NCBI GenBank assembly: GCA_017620335.1
Contig: JAFZQO010000029.1
Span: forward strand, 1-45,242
Direction: 5' to 3'
Length of the DNA stretch: 45,242 bases
DNA from: Bacteroidales bacterium
Lineage (GTDB): Bacteria > Bacteroidota > Bacteroidia > Bacteroidales > UBA932
Made by a program: the position numbers and the translations under genes. Below are positions 1 to 7,835 of the stretch, piece after piece; the first letter of the stretch is position 1, and each line of letters opens with the position of its first letter. Under the pieces are notes generated by a model. It was not told where the DNA came from, searched no databases, and was given only the letters and a program-made list of their open reading frames with translations.

Positions 1-1
1 C

Positions 2-280
2 ACCCTTACCGGTCAAAATTATCTCCTTCAGGAACTCCGCACCACTCCACGCTTTATCCAGGACGATGAATGGACCGAATTGGAACGGGTGTTCCGGAAT
101 TCCTCCGACCATACCCCGGATTCCCTCCGGGAAACCCACCCGGGACTCACCAAGGGCGACATCCGGATCTACATCCTCTCTCACTTCCAGTTCCCCGTGT
201 CGGAGCAGGCCATCCTGCTTGGGATTTCGCCCACCTCCGTTACCAAAGCACGCCAGCGGCTGAAGGCAAAACTTCAATGA
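2..280 (+). CDS. C-terminal part of a regulator with a LuxR/sigma-region-4-like HTH (cut by window start)
   Basis: The frame is open from the window edge and ends at TGA 278-280; 92 residues are visible. The last ~35 residues look like a helix-turn-helix: VSEQAILLGISPTSVTKARQ followed by a basic end (RLKAKL). This resembles the C-terminal HTH of Bacteroidota TPR-plus-HTH or sigma-region-4-like regulators, where the second helix reads as 'SPxSVxxAR'. The upstream part is charged and helical, consistent with the linker of such proteins. The N-terminus lies outside the window, so sensor or TPR domains cannot be judged. The stop nearly meets the end of a gene remnant on the opposite strand (274-420). 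The DNA-binding role is family inference; the target is unknown. Confidence 0.6.
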   Translation, partial: TLTGQNYLLQELRTTPRFIQDDEWTELERVFRNSSDHTPDSLRETHPGLTKGDIRIYILSHFQFPVSEQAILLGISPTSVTKARQRLKAKLQ

Positions 281-420
281 ATGGGAATGCCATTCTGGCT
301 CGTTATGGCATCGATTAACGGTTCCATCGAGTTTAAATCGACGTAATCCACCTTTTGACCATAAGTTGCCAGTACAGCTTTGAATTCGGAAGTGAGTTTC
401 TCTTCCGGGAAGTAACTATT
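274..420 (-). pseudogene. C-terminal remnant of an unknown gene
   Basis: On the minus strand there is an open stretch of 48 codons that reads like a genuine protein tail (for example LTSEFKAVLATYGQKVDYVD, ending in NGIPIH) and stops at 274-276. It is preceded directly by an in-frame TAG (421-423) and has no start codon before residue 32. It lies just downstream of the AraC gene. I read it as the surviving 3' end of a deleted or decayed gene. I do not recognise the family. The protein-like composition is seen in the sequence; the pseudogene status is inferred from the missing 5' part. Confidence 0.35.
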
Positions 421-439
421 CTAATCGAAAGATTAGATT

Positions 440-1318
440 CTAGGAATCTCTATACTCTCTTGGCGACAGGCCCTTCATCCTTGAGAAGAACTTGCTGAAA
501 GAAGGCGTGTCGGCGAAATGGAGGCGGTCGCCAATCTGAGCGATGCTCAAATTTGACGTGCGCAGCAGGAAAGAGGCCTCTACCATCAGCATATGGTTGA
601 TATAGTCGATAACAGTGCGTCCGGAGACCTGGCGGACAACCCGGGACAGGTAAACGGGGCTGATACAGAGCCTGGACGCGTAGAACGGGATGTCGTGGTG
701 CTCAATAAAGTTGTCCGGCAACAGGCGGATGAAGCCGATGAAGATTTCCTCCACGCGCTGGGGCGTCTGGCGGTGTACAATGGCACGCTGCTGCGCGTTC
801 TGCAGGTCAAGCAGGAAGATGGAATAGAGCATGCGCAACACCTCGACCTTATAGATATGGTCGGAATGAATATAGTCGATGATTTCGCGCATTTTTGCTA
901 TCAGACGCTGTGCGGCATCTGAGACCAGTGTCTGCTTCGGCTCATGCAGCTGTACAATGGGCAGGTATGCCAGATGTACCAGATCGTGGACGGATGGTGC
1001 CTCGATGGTGACATGCTCATCGGCCATCAGACAGTAGCTAAGAAAATCGTCGGATGTTGCAGTGACGGTGACAGGGAGGCCTGGCGAATAGACGCACAGG
1101 TCATTGGGATGAAACGTTAACTCACGGCCATTGTAATGAATCGTCATCCATCCTTTGTCGACTATCACAAAGGCGAAGCAGGAGACGAACCCATGCAGCA
1201 AGTTGGTGCGAAGGATTTTCGTCGCATCCGTTTCCAAGCAGTACATCCCGTCATCCCAGCCTTTTTCGGGCAAGTCGTCGCCTACAAATATGGGTAGATA
1301 TTCATTCAGCGTGTACAT
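440..1318 (-). CDS. AraC-family transcriptional regulator
   Basis: This is a 292-residue protein, the normal length for an AraC regulator with an N-terminal cupin-like sensing domain (about residues 1-170) and a C-terminal double HTH (about 195-292). The C-terminal signature is clear: IPFYASRLCISPVYLSRVVR for the first HTH, and IAQIGDRLHFADTPSFSKFF followed by a GLSPREYR ending for the second. The frame is open further upstream, but I chose ATG 1316-1318. It leaves a clean N-terminus (MYTLNEYLPIF) and a TAnnTTTG-type promoter (1327-1334) sits just upstream, which a longer start would swallow. The gene diverges from the ferritin-like gene at 1457, so it may regulate that gene or itself; this is inference. 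The effector is unknown. Confidence 0.85.
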   Translation of the reverse strand: MYTLNEYLPIFVGDDLPEKGWDDGMYCLETDATKILRTNLLHGFVSCFAFVIVDKGWMTIHYNGRELTFHPNDLCVYSPGLPVTVTATSDDFLSYCLMADEHVTIEAPSVHDLVHLAYLPIVQLHEPKQTLVSDAAQRLIAKMREIIDYIHSDHIYKVEVLRMLYSIFLLDLQNAQQRAIVHRQTPQRVEEIFIGFIRLLPDNFIEHHDIPFYASRLCISPVYLSRVVRQVSGRTVIDYINHMLMVEASFLLRTSNLSIAQIGDRLHFADTPSFSKFFSRMKGLSPREYRDS

Positions 1319-1326
1319 ATCGGGTA

Positions 1327-1334
1327 CAAAGATA
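1327..1334 (-). promoter_or_regulatory. -7 promoter element of the AraC gene
   Basis: The minus strand reads TATCTTTG, an exact match to the Bacteroidota TAnnTTTG element, 8 nt before the chosen ATG. No clear TTTG -33 partner was found. Transcription would begin almost at the start codon. Confidence 0.45.
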
Positions 1335-1408
1335 CAAATAAAAACCGATTGTATCGTTTCAGACAATTTCTGTGTTGTTTCGGATTTCAGATAGTGTTTA
1401 ATACAGCG

Positions 1409-1416
1409 TACCTTTG
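1409..1416 (+). promoter_or_regulatory. -7 promoter element of the ferritin-like gene
   Basis: TACCTTTG matches TAnnTTTG and lies 40 nt upstream of ATG 1457. A weak TTTC sits about 20 nt upstream in the -33 region. The predicted leader is about 35 nt. Confidence 0.5.
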
Positions 1417-1456
1417 CAGTCGGAATGAAACGTATAACCAATAAACATTCATCATT

Positions 1457-1912
1457 ATGGACAAGAAGAAATCTATTGAGGCATTGCAGTTTTTCGTAAC
1501 CCACCTGGCAGAAGGCGCCATGGTTCACAAGCAGCAGGGCATGATCTTCAAGTCTCAGGGCATCACCAAGCTTGGAGAGAAGTACATCGGCCACTTCAAT
1601 GAGGAGATGGGCTGGGTAGAGAAGTTCACGGAGCGCATCCTCGACCTTGGCGGAGAGGTCAAGTTCGAAGGCATGAAATCCCGCGACTTTATCTGCGACC
1701 CCGTCGAGTATGTCAAGGCCGACCTCGCCATCCAGGGACCTGGCGTTGAGCTTCTGCTGAAGTGCATGGAGGGCGTGAAGGACGATCCCATCACCTACGA
1801 CCTGCTGAAGGACTATCTGAAGGACGAGGAGGAAGACCTCTTCTGGAGCCAGGGTGCTGTGGAGCTCGTCGAGAAGATTGGCACGCAGAACTGGCTACTG
1901 TTGCAACTGTAA
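1457..1912 (+). CDS. Ferritin-like four-helix protein (bacterioferritin-like)
   Basis: The protein has 151 residues, close to bacterioferritin length (~155-160). It is almost entirely helical and has the helix patterns expected of the family: SIEALQFFVTHLAEGAMVHK in helix A with E19, and HFNEEMGWVEKFTERILDLG in helix B, resembling the bacterioferritin 'ERILxLxG' block. Acidic residues recur in helices C and D. The position where bacterioferritins usually have the bridging His of the E-x-x-H motif appears to be Trp53, so a standard di-iron ferroxidase centre is not certain. The likely role is cytoplasmic iron storage or oxidative-stress protection. It is followed 28 nt later by a 57-residue winged-helix protein, probably in one transcript that ends at the hairpin at 2141-2164. 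Confidence 0.75.
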   Translation: MDKKKSIEALQFFVTHLAEGAMVHKQQGMIFKSQGITKLGEKYIGHFNEEMGWVEKFTERILDLGGEVKFEGMKSRDFICDPVEYVKADLAIQGPGVELLLKCMEGVKDDPITYDLLKDYLKDEEEDLFWSQGAVELVEKIGTQNWLLLQL

Positions 1913-1940
1913 GATACCAACAACTTTTCAAGCGAAGATT

Positions 1941-2114
1941 ATGAAAGAAAAAGTATTACAAGCCATGCGCGAGTTCGGTGCACCCGTAAACGCCGGCAAG
2001 ATTGCTGAAATCACAGGTATCGACCGCAAGGAAGTGGACAAGGTTTTTGCCGAACTGAAGAAGGAAGGCGCCATCGTCTCCCCGGTACGCTGCAAATGGG
2101 AGCCGGCCAAGTAA
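1941..2114 (+). CDS. Small winged-HTH protein (57 aa)
   Basis: ATG 1941 opens a 57-codon ORF. Most of it is one HTH fold: MREFGAPVNAGKIAEITGID followed by a recognition helix (RKEVDKVFAELKKEG) and a short wing (AIVSPVRCKWEP). It is much shorter than ordinary MarR/ArsR regulators but similar single-domain HTH proteins are common in Bacteroidales. It lies 28 nt after the ferritin-like gene on the same strand, so the two are probably co-transcribed. DNA binding is inferred from the fold only; any control over iron storage is speculation based on position. A longer frame from 1854 overlaps the ferritin gene and is not preferred. Confidence 0.7.
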   Translation: MKEKVLQAMREFGAPVNAGKIAEITGIDRKEVDKVFAELKKEGAIVSPVRCKWEPAK

Positions 2115-2140
2115 TCGCTCCCAACCCTGCACAAAAGCAT

Positions 2141-2164
2141 AACCCCGACCACATGGCCGGGGTT
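2141..2164 (+). terminator. Hairpin terminator after the ferritin/HTH pair
   Basis: AACCCCGACC and GGCCGGGGTT form a 10 bp stem with one mismatch around the loop ACAT, 26 nt after the HTH stop codon, followed by a T-containing tract (TATGTT). It can also serve transcripts arriving from the minus strand. Confidence 0.6.
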
Positions 2165-2188
2165 TATGTTATGCCGTTAAATTGGAAT

Positions 2189-2350
2189 TTACTTGGTTGT
2201 CATTTCTTTCCTGAACACGAACATCTCGTCCTCCTCGCTCCAGTTCTCTTCCATCTCTTCCAGAACGGCGGGGTCGTGGTGATGCTTGTTCCAGAACTCG
2301 ACGATATGGAAGCCGCAGCGATTCACGTAAAATGTGAATTTATCGCACGG
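2189..2350 (-). pseudogene. C-terminal remnant of a GNAT acetyltransferase
   Basis: After an in-frame TAG (2351-2353) the minus strand encodes about 51 residues typical of the end of a GNAT acetyltransferase: FTFYVNRCGFHIVEFWNKHH, then an acidic stretch ending in DEMFVFRKEM. The 'FYxxxGFxxV' piece is the beta6-alpha4 region that follows the acetyl-CoA binding core. The core itself and the N-terminus are missing. The upstream end runs into the stop codon of the cupin gene (2340-2342), which suggests a deletion fused the cupin 3' end to the acetyltransferase 3' end. Not expected to be functional. Confidence 0.55.
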
Positions 2351-2780
2351 CTAATCCTTGATAATGTTCATCATTTACCGGCTCCAGCCACTCGTTGGAA
2401 GCCCTATCTTGAACGTCCTTGTGATAGATCAGGTGCTGCATCCAGCTGTCGGCAGCCGCTCCGTGCCAATGCTTCACCCCTTCGGGAATGGCAATGACTA
2501 CGCCAGGCTTCAGTTCAACCGGATCTTTACCCCATTCCTGGTACCAGCCGCGGCCGGCTACACAGACAAGCACTTGCACCTGTTTGTGGTGGATGTGCCA
2601 GTTGTTGCGGCAGCCGGGCTCGAAGGTGACGTTGGCCATTCCGCCGTCCATCGGGGCCAGATAGCTGTTGCCGATGAAATACTGAGCGTACGCCGTGTTG
2701 GGCTGCCGGTTCGAGGAGGCGCTCCGGCTGCTCTCCGCCTCCGGATACGGCATCAAATACTGAATCGAAGATGAGTTCAT
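2340..2780 (-). CDS. Cupin-domain protein
   Basis: This is a single-domain cupin of 146 residues. Motif 1 is visible as NNWHIHHKQVQVLVCVAGRG (G-x5-HxH-x3-4-E pattern with Q in place of the Glu) and motif 2 as PEGVKHWHGA with the metal-binding His. Bacteroidales proteins of this size are usually annotated as cupins of unknown substrate, some near carboxymuconolactone-decarboxylase genes. The annotated start overlaps by 10 nt the start of the divergent acetyltransferase at 2771. An internal Met at residue 10 (MPYPEAES) is an alternative start that would remove the overlap. The fold and likely metal binding are well supported; the reaction is unknown. Confidence 0.75.
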   Translation of the reverse strand: MNSSSIQYLMPYPEAESSRSASSNRQPNTAYAQYFIGNSYLAPMDGGMANVTFEPGCRNNWHIHHKQVQVLVCVAGRGWYQEWGKDPVELKPGVVIAIPEGVKHWHGAAADSWMQHLIYHKDVQDRASNEWLEPVNDEHYQGLAVR

Positions 2781-3253
2781 TCACCATACGTCCGGCAAGG
2801 CCTGACGAGGCCGGTGTCATCCTGGACCTGATCAGGCAGCTCGCCGTTTATGAGAAATGCGAGAAGGACGTGGTCGCGGACGAGGCCACCATCCGTCATT
2901 CCTTATTCGTCGAACGTTCCGCCGAATGCCTTCTTGGCGAGGAAGACGGGGCGGTAGTGGGATTCGCGCTGTTCTTCCACAACTTCTCCACCTTCGTCGG
3001 AAGGAAGGGCCTGTACCTGGAGGACCTGTTCATCGTTCCGGAGAAACGCGGCCGGGGCTACGGGAAGGCATTCCTGAAACACTTGGCCAAGATTGCCGTG
3101 GAACGTGGCTGCGGCCGGATGGAATGGATCTGCCTGGACTGGAACGAGTCCGCGCTATCGGTCTACCGTTCTATTGGAGCGATTCCTCTCTCCGACTGGA
3201 CGGTTCAGAGGTTGAGCGAGGATGCCTTGAAACGGTTCGCCGAATTAGATTAA
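2771..3253 (+). CDS. GNAT acetyltransferase, SSAT/thialysine-acetyltransferase-like
   Basis: The 160-residue protein has the complete GNAT order: N-terminal beta1-alpha1 (FTIRPARPDEAGVILDLIRQ), central strands with ALFFHNFSTFVGRKGLYLED, and the acetyl-CoA site VPEKRGRGYGKAFLKHLAKI (R/Q-x-x-G-x-G/A). The tail is WICLDWNESALSVYRSIGAI. The 'GLYLEDLFV' type strand and the 'W-N-x-x-A-x-x-x-Y' tail are characteristic of spermidine/spermine or thialysine N-acetyltransferase-like enzymes (about 160 aa). It probably acetylates a small amine, but the substrate cannot be read from the sequence. Its start codon overlaps the start of the divergent cupin gene. Confidence 0.8.
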   Translation: MSSFTIRPARPDEAGVILDLIRQLAVYEKCEKDVVADEATIRHSLFVERSAECLLGEEDGAVVGFALFFHNFSTFVGRKGLYLEDLFIVPEKRGRGYGKAFLKHLAKIAVERGCGRMEWICLDWNESALSVYRSIGAIPLSDWTVQRLSEDALKRFAELD

Positions 3254-3285
3254 TCATAAAAAGAGAAGGTCATCCGCGTTTTATC

Positions 3286-3396
3286 TCAAGTGATGACACA
3301 ACAATTTTCGTATTGCTCGAAATCGGACCAACTCAAATCCTCCCCTTTGGCGGACAGTTCGACGATCTTGTCGAGCGTCAGCCGGTTATCGTCATT
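3286..3396 (-). pseudogene. Short remnant of an uncharacterised small protein
   Basis: The minus strand between an in-frame TAG (3397-3399) and TGA (3286-3288) encodes 36 residues including LTLDKIVELSAKGEDLSWSD followed by FEQYE. This resembles a block ('ELSKKGDDLTWSDFExYE') that I recall from small uncharacterised bacterial proteins, but here the block ends early and has no start codon. I interpret it as a truncated relic. The family resemblance is from memory and is uncertain. Confidence 0.35.
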
Positions 3397-3407
3397 CTAT
3401 AGGAAAG

Positions 3408-3903
3408 TTAAAAAACTTGCTTCGTTCTGATATAATGCCCCTCCTGCACGGCGGCAAAGGTGGCGACAGCCGCCACAATGGCGATAGGTATTACAGACCG
3501 GAACACTGCCGGCAAAACCAGGAAAAGCAGTAATCCGGTCAATTTGTTCGCCAATGTGTGAGGAAAGCAGAATCGTTTGTAGACGACCAGCGCTGATAAC
3601 AGGTTAACAATCTTGACGAAGACAATCACCCCGGCCCAAATCAAGAGCCACGTGGGAATCTCCAGTACTGGCAACAGACTGATGGCGCAGCAGGCCACGA
3701 ATATAATGTCGGACACACTATCCAGAATGGCCCCCGGCTTTGGTCTCTGCGTGGAGTTTCCTGGCAAGCCAACCGTCGACCATATCGCTGATGCCACACA
3801 ACGCATAGAGCACCCAGAACGGCCATCCGGTCACATTGCAAAACAGCAGGCCTACAGAACCTGCTATCCTGAGCACAGATATGACATTCGGTAAATGTTT
3901 CAC
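3408..3903 (-). pseudogene. CDP-alcohol phosphatidyltransferase, frameshifted
   Basis: Two overlapping minus-strand frames together encode one ~164-residue integral membrane enzyme of the CDP-alcohol phosphatidyltransferase family (phospholipid head-group transfer). The N-terminal frame (from GTG 3903) carries the first part of the catalytic motif, SDMVDGWLARKLHAETKAG. The second half, GAILDSVSDIIFVA, is in the other frame. Together they restore D-x2-D-G-x2-A-R-x8-G-x3-D-x3-D. The switch falls at a run of five C (plus strand 3731-3735); removing one base joins KAG to AILDS. Several membrane segments follow, ending at 3408. The GTG start is 1 nt beyond the stop of the barrel-protein gene, so translation may be coupled. 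Either a true null allele or a homopolymer sequencing error. Confidence 0.75.
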
Positions 3904-3904
3904 A

Positions 3905-6793
3905 CTATTGCCAAATCATATCTTCAGCCGCCTGCTGTGCCCTTTGGCTGTGAGCGGCATTCATCTTGCCGAAATTCCATTTTACGCCGAAGATGATATA
4001 CCTGCCCATGATAAGACGATAGGTGTCTTCTTCGTAGTTGGCGGTGACGCTGTGGGTGAGGTTCTTCGTCTGGTTCAGGATGTCGTGCACTTTGACGCTC
4101 AGGTTGAATGCGCCGATGCTTTTGTTGACGTCAGCGTTCCACTGCCATTCCGGCTGGCCGTATCCGGCCGCATATCCCTTATAAAAGGCGTAAGTGAGGT
4201 CCGTGTGGAACTCCAACTCATGCTCGGTGGTGTAGATTCCATTCATGCCCAGCCGGGTGTCCAGCGTATTCAGATTGATGCTCGGATCAAGGGAGTAACG
4301 GGCGACATGGCCCTCCGTATTGGCGATAATCCCGATGGAATAGCGGTCCTGGTTATACTTCAGGCTGATGCCTGCATACGGATTGACGGTGATGGTCCGG
4401 CTCTCCCCGAAGCCGCTCTGGCCACCGTAGAAGCGGTCTCCCCCGGCATTCCCCCAGAAATCGGCCATGAAAGCCGAATAGTCGAAGGTGTCCTTGTTCA
4501 AGCCGGCCATGTTCCGTTTCGCCTGGTAGCTGGTTGAGGAGGAGGTCAAAGCGTAAAAGGTCATCGACAGGAACCAATTCTTCTTTGCATCCAGCGGAGT
4601 GGTATAATCCACCAGGAAAGTGTTGTTTATGGTTGGTTTCTTCGCGTTGACGGGAATGGAATACTGGATCCCGTCCGTATCGTACCAGCGGGCCTGGCTG
4701 ACGGGCGACCCGTTGACAAAACTGGTCGCGGAAACCCACAGGGTGGAGAATTTCTCCGGATTGCTCCGGGTCCAGCTGGCGTCGATGTAGGTTTGCGAAT
4801 AGGGCTTCAAGTAAACGTTTCCCAGGCTTAGCCGGGAGGGATCGGCGATATTCAGCACAGGCTGCATCCTGGACGCTCCAGGATGCGCCCCGGATCCGGT
4901 CGTATAGAAGGTGACCTCGTCTTTCTCCGTGCTGAACTGGAGTCGCGCGGTAGGTGCGAAATGCCAGTTCCACTCCCCTTTTCCGGCCGTGTTTTCCATC
5001 CCGAAACCCTTGGAATAGGTCTCGTTGAGAATGCCGTACAAGCGGGAGCCGAACGTAATCCAATTCCCGTCTCCGAATTGGTACTGGGCAGTCATGTCGT
5101 ATTGCTGCTCCATATAATCGTTCCGACTCGAGGAACTGTAATAGTCGTTCCGTCCCGCCGCGTCAAACGCGTCCCGGACCTTGTCGCTATGGGACCAGTT
5201 CACTCCTCCCATCGCAGACAGCGTCCACTTTTCGCCGAACGGTTCCGTGAACCGGACATAGCTGTCAGCCCCAAAGGACCTGCCGTCCGAGATATAGCGC
5301 ATCGCACGCGTATCGGACCCGCTGATGGTTCTCAGGAGGTTTGATTCCTCACTCTCTCCGGAGTCGATGCCATAACTACCATCAAGGTTTAAGCGCAGGG
5401 TACGGCCCTTTTTGCCCCATAAATCCCGTAAGGAGACATCATTCTCCATCGAGGCGTCCTTGCTTGTGGATAAACGGTGGGAAGCACTCTCTGAACCGTT
5501 TACGAAAACTCCTTCCCGGCGGGTTTCCGAAGTGCCGCTCCCAGTATAGTCTGTATGGCCGTACTTGAAGGAAGGACGTACATGGAACCACGTCTTTCCT
5601 TCCTCTTTCTGAAACTCCAGATTGGCGTTCAAGGACGTGGCATACTGTTTACCGCGGTCCCGGGTGGACGAGTGCAGGTCGCCGTCATCCAGGTACGTGG
5701 TCCGGTCGGACTGGCTGCCGGAGTCCGTGTCCGTATGCTTGAAATTGACGCTTGCCGTCGATTCCACGCCCTTGATACGGGTGGTGTTGGCATTAAAACC
5801 CAACTGGGTGGCCGTTGAGAGGCCCTGGTCTACAATCCCCAACTCCCCTTCGTCGCTCATCCCTCCGATGACCAAGCCGGAATCGTCGATATTCTGCCCG
5901 TTGGCAATGACTACCACCTGGTTTTTTTCGTTATAGGCCGATACCAGGGCATTCGCACCCCATACCAGTCCCCTGTCATCCCGGAGCGGGTTTTCATCGG
6001 CCTTGTCGCCCAGTGTGGTGCCGCCCTTGACGCCCACGTTGCCGAACCAGCCCTTTTCATATTCCTTCTTGAGGGCGACGTCCAGCACCTTTTCCTTGTC
6101 GCCGTCCTGGAGGCCCGTGGCACGGGTCTCCTCCGATTCCCTGTCGATTACGCGGATCTTGTCCACCACGGAAGCCGGGAGGTTGTTCAGGGCCGCGGAC
6201 TGGTCGTCAAAGAAGAATGTCCGCCCGCCCACGGTGATCTTGTCGATCTCCCTGCCGTTGAACCTGACTTTTCCGTCCTCGGTGATTTCCATGCCGGGCA
6301 TCCTGAGCAGCAGGTCCTTCAGCATAGCATTGGCCCCTACCCGGAAGGAGGACGCATTGAACTCGACTGTATCCTTTTTGATTACGATGGGATTGCCCAC
6401 GTCGCTGATGGTGGCCGCCTGCAGGAACTGCCGGTCGACCTGCAGCCGAATCGTGCCCATGTCCACTTGCTTTTCACGGAAATACCGCTCTGTCACATAG
6501 GGCTTATACCCCATCATTTCGACATGGAATGAATAACTGCCGAAAGGGACCTCGTCCAGCTTTGCCTCTCCCTTGGCGTCAGTCAGCGTGAAGTTGGTGA
6601 TGGTCGTATCCTTGGAGGGGATCACATATACCGATGCAAACGGAACCGGCTCATTCGTGAGAGAGTCCACGACCGCAGCCTTGATCTCACCCATCCGCTC
6701 CTGATACGCATTGTCATTAATAATAAACACCTGTGCACGGGACGGCAGTCCAAGGCACAGGATGGATATCGCAACGAAAAGGATTTTCTTCAT
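3905..6793 (-). CDS. Outer-membrane beta-barrel protein with CarboxypepD_reg and TonB-plug domains
   Basis: This 962-residue protein begins with a signal peptide (about 1-20, ending SRA|Q). A carboxypeptidase regulatory-like Ig fold follows (about 36-120; 'VPFASVYVIPSKDTT' and 'GSYSFHVEMMGYKP'), then a plug-like domain (about 130-245; 'LKDLLLRMPGMEITEDGKVR', 'FFFDDQSAALNNLPASVVDK'). The rest is a long barrel ending in aromatic-rich strands (IIFGVKWNFGKM). This order matches the 'outer membrane beta-barrel family' TonB-related proteins of Bacteroidota that are not SusC. The substrate is unknown and no SusD partner lies nearby. The next gene downstream is the broken phosphatidyltransferase, 1 nt away. 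A TAGATTTG promoter element precedes the start. Confidence 0.85.
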   Translation of the reverse strand: MKKILFVAISILCLGLPSRAQVFIINDNAYQERMGEIKAAVVDSLTNEPVPFASVYVIPSKDTTITNFTLTDAKGEAKLDEVPFGSYSFHVEMMGYKPYVTERYFREKQVDMGTIRLQVDRQFLQAATISDVGNPIVIKKDTVEFNASSFRVGANAMLKDLLLRMPGMEITEDGKVRFNGREIDKITVGGRTFFFDDQSAALNNLPASVVDKIRVIDRESEETRATGLQDGDKEKVLDVALKKEYEKGWFGNVGVKGGTTLGDKADENPLRDDRGLVWGANALVSAYNEKNQVVVIANGQNIDDSGLVIGGMSDEGELGIVDQGLSTATQLGFNANTTRIKGVESTASVNFKHTDTDSGSQSDRTTYLDDGDLHSSTRDRGKQYATSLNANLEFQKEEGKTWFHVRPSFKYGHTDYTGSGTSETRREGVFVNGSESASHRLSTSKDASMENDVSLRDLWGKKGRTLRLNLDGSYGIDSGESEESNLLRTISGSDTRAMRYISDGRSFGADSYVRFTEPFGEKWTLSAMGGVNWSHSDKVRDAFDAAGRNDYYSSSSRNDYMEQQYDMTAQYQFGDGNWITFGSRLYGILNETYSKGFGMENTAGKGEWNWHFAPTARLQFSTEKDEVTFYTTGSGAHPGASRMQPVLNIADPSRLSLGNVYLKPYSQTYIDASWTRSNPEKFSTLWVSATSFVNGSPVSQARWYDTDGIQYSIPVNAKKPTINNTFLVDYTTPLDAKKNWFLSMTFYALTSSSTSYQAKRNMAGLNKDTFDYSAFMADFWGNAGGDRFYGGQSGFGESRTITVNPYAGISLKYNQDRYSIGIIANTEGHVARYSLDPSINLNTLDTRLGMNGIYTTEHELEFHTDLTYAFYKGYAAGYGQPEWQWNADVNKSIGAFNLSVKVHDILNQTKNLTHSVTANYEEDTYRLIMGRYIIFGVKWNFGKMNAAHSQRAQQAAEDMIWQ

Positions 6794-6811
6794 ACAATAC
6801 TAACTTCAAAA

Positions 6812-6819
6812 CAAATCTA
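6812..6819 (-). promoter_or_regulatory. -7 promoter element of the outer-membrane barrel gene
   Basis: The minus strand reads TAGATTTG, matching TAnnTTTG, 18 nt before ATG 6793. No clear -33 TTTG was found. Confidence 0.45.
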
Positions 6820-6878
6820 CCACGAATATTTGAGAAAAACGAGCATTTCGTGCTATATTGCATTACATTTCCGGAGAT

Positions 6879-7835
6879 ATGAAAAGAACCATAACCATTT
6901 TGAGCAGCCTGCTCCTTCTGATTGCCTGCGCGCCTAACGATGTCACTAAGGTTAATCTCAACAAAGCCTTCCGGCAGAAGACCGCTGCCAAGGACTTGTT
7001 CGCCCGCGTTGACGTGTTCCCGCTCTATCTTCCGGCGTCGGTCGCGCTCCCGGAGGCGCCACGCCTCGACGCCACCGACAGCCTGCTGTTCCTGACGGAC
7101 GCCTCCGGAGAACAGATCGTCGTGCTGGACACGGACGGCTCGTTCGTGACGCTGGTCGGCACCGGGGAGCCGATATCGGCCTTCTCGGCCTGCGGAAACA
7201 TGTTGGACGTCCTGTGCGGGAGCGAGGTGAAGGAATACAGTCTGCAGGATTTCTCCCTGACGCGCACCTTCTCCCTGCCCACGGACGGCGTCACGCTGAC
7301 CGGGATGCAGCGGGTGGATGAGGATGCCCTGTGGCTCTGTGGAAACAAAGAAGGCAAAGCCTATGATGGCGTGTATTTCTTCCCGCGGGACCATTTCTCC
7401 CTGACGCGTGATAATATTTTCCATACACCTGACCAAAGCGGGGATTTCTTCCGCTGCAACGACACTACCTTTTTCTTCCTTACGACGGGCCGGATCTTCG
7501 TATACGACGCGCCGAGCGATTTCGTCTTCGTGCCGTTCACGCCCGATTTCGGGAAACATGAACCCGAGGTCACGGCGGCGCAGATGACTACGGGCCACCT
7601 GTACATGCAGATGCGCCTTCGGGAGCAGGATCTGCTCCTGGTATACGACCGGAGTGGGAAGCAGAATCGCCTGCTCCGGATGACCTCCGAAGGGCTGGTA
7701 TTCCCGCTCGGAGTCATCCGGGGAGGTGTAAACTACTACTGCTGTCCGGCGCGACGGCTGGAAGAATATGTATTCCCGGGAACGGTCACCCTTCCCAAAG
7801 ACACCGATTACATCCTGTTGAGATACACCCTATAA
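6879..7835 (+). CDS. 6-bladed beta-propeller lipoprotein
   Basis: The chosen start is ATG 6879, giving a lipoprotein signal with lipobox LLIAC (Cys17); a start 7 codons upstream would lengthen the signal unnaturally. The mature 300-residue protein consists of repeated strands with 'D-S-L-L-F-L-T-D' and 'Q-I-V-V-L-D-T-D-G-S-F' units, typical of the 6-bladed propeller lipoproteins (BF3164-like / DUF5128 type) common in Bacteroidales. These are probably exposed to the periplasm or cell surface and their ligands are not known. The gene diverges from the TonB-type barrel gene and converges with cysK, overlapping its 3' end by 6 bp. Confidence 0.7.
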   Translation: MKRTITILSSLLLLIACAPNDVTKVNLNKAFRQKTAAKDLFARVDVFPLYLPASVALPEAPRLDATDSLLFLTDASGEQIVVLDTDGSFVTLVGTGEPISAFSACGNMLDVLCGSEVKEYSLQDFSLTRTFSLPTDGVTLTGMQRVDEDALWLCGNKEGKAYDGVYFFPRDHFSLTRDNIFHTPDQSGDFFRCNDTTFFFLTTGRIFVYDAPSDFVFVPFTPDFGKHEPEVTAAQMTTGHLYMQMRLREQDLLLVYDRSGKQNRLLRMTSEGLVFPLGVIRGGVNYYCCPARRLEEYVFPGTVTLPKDTDYILLRYTL

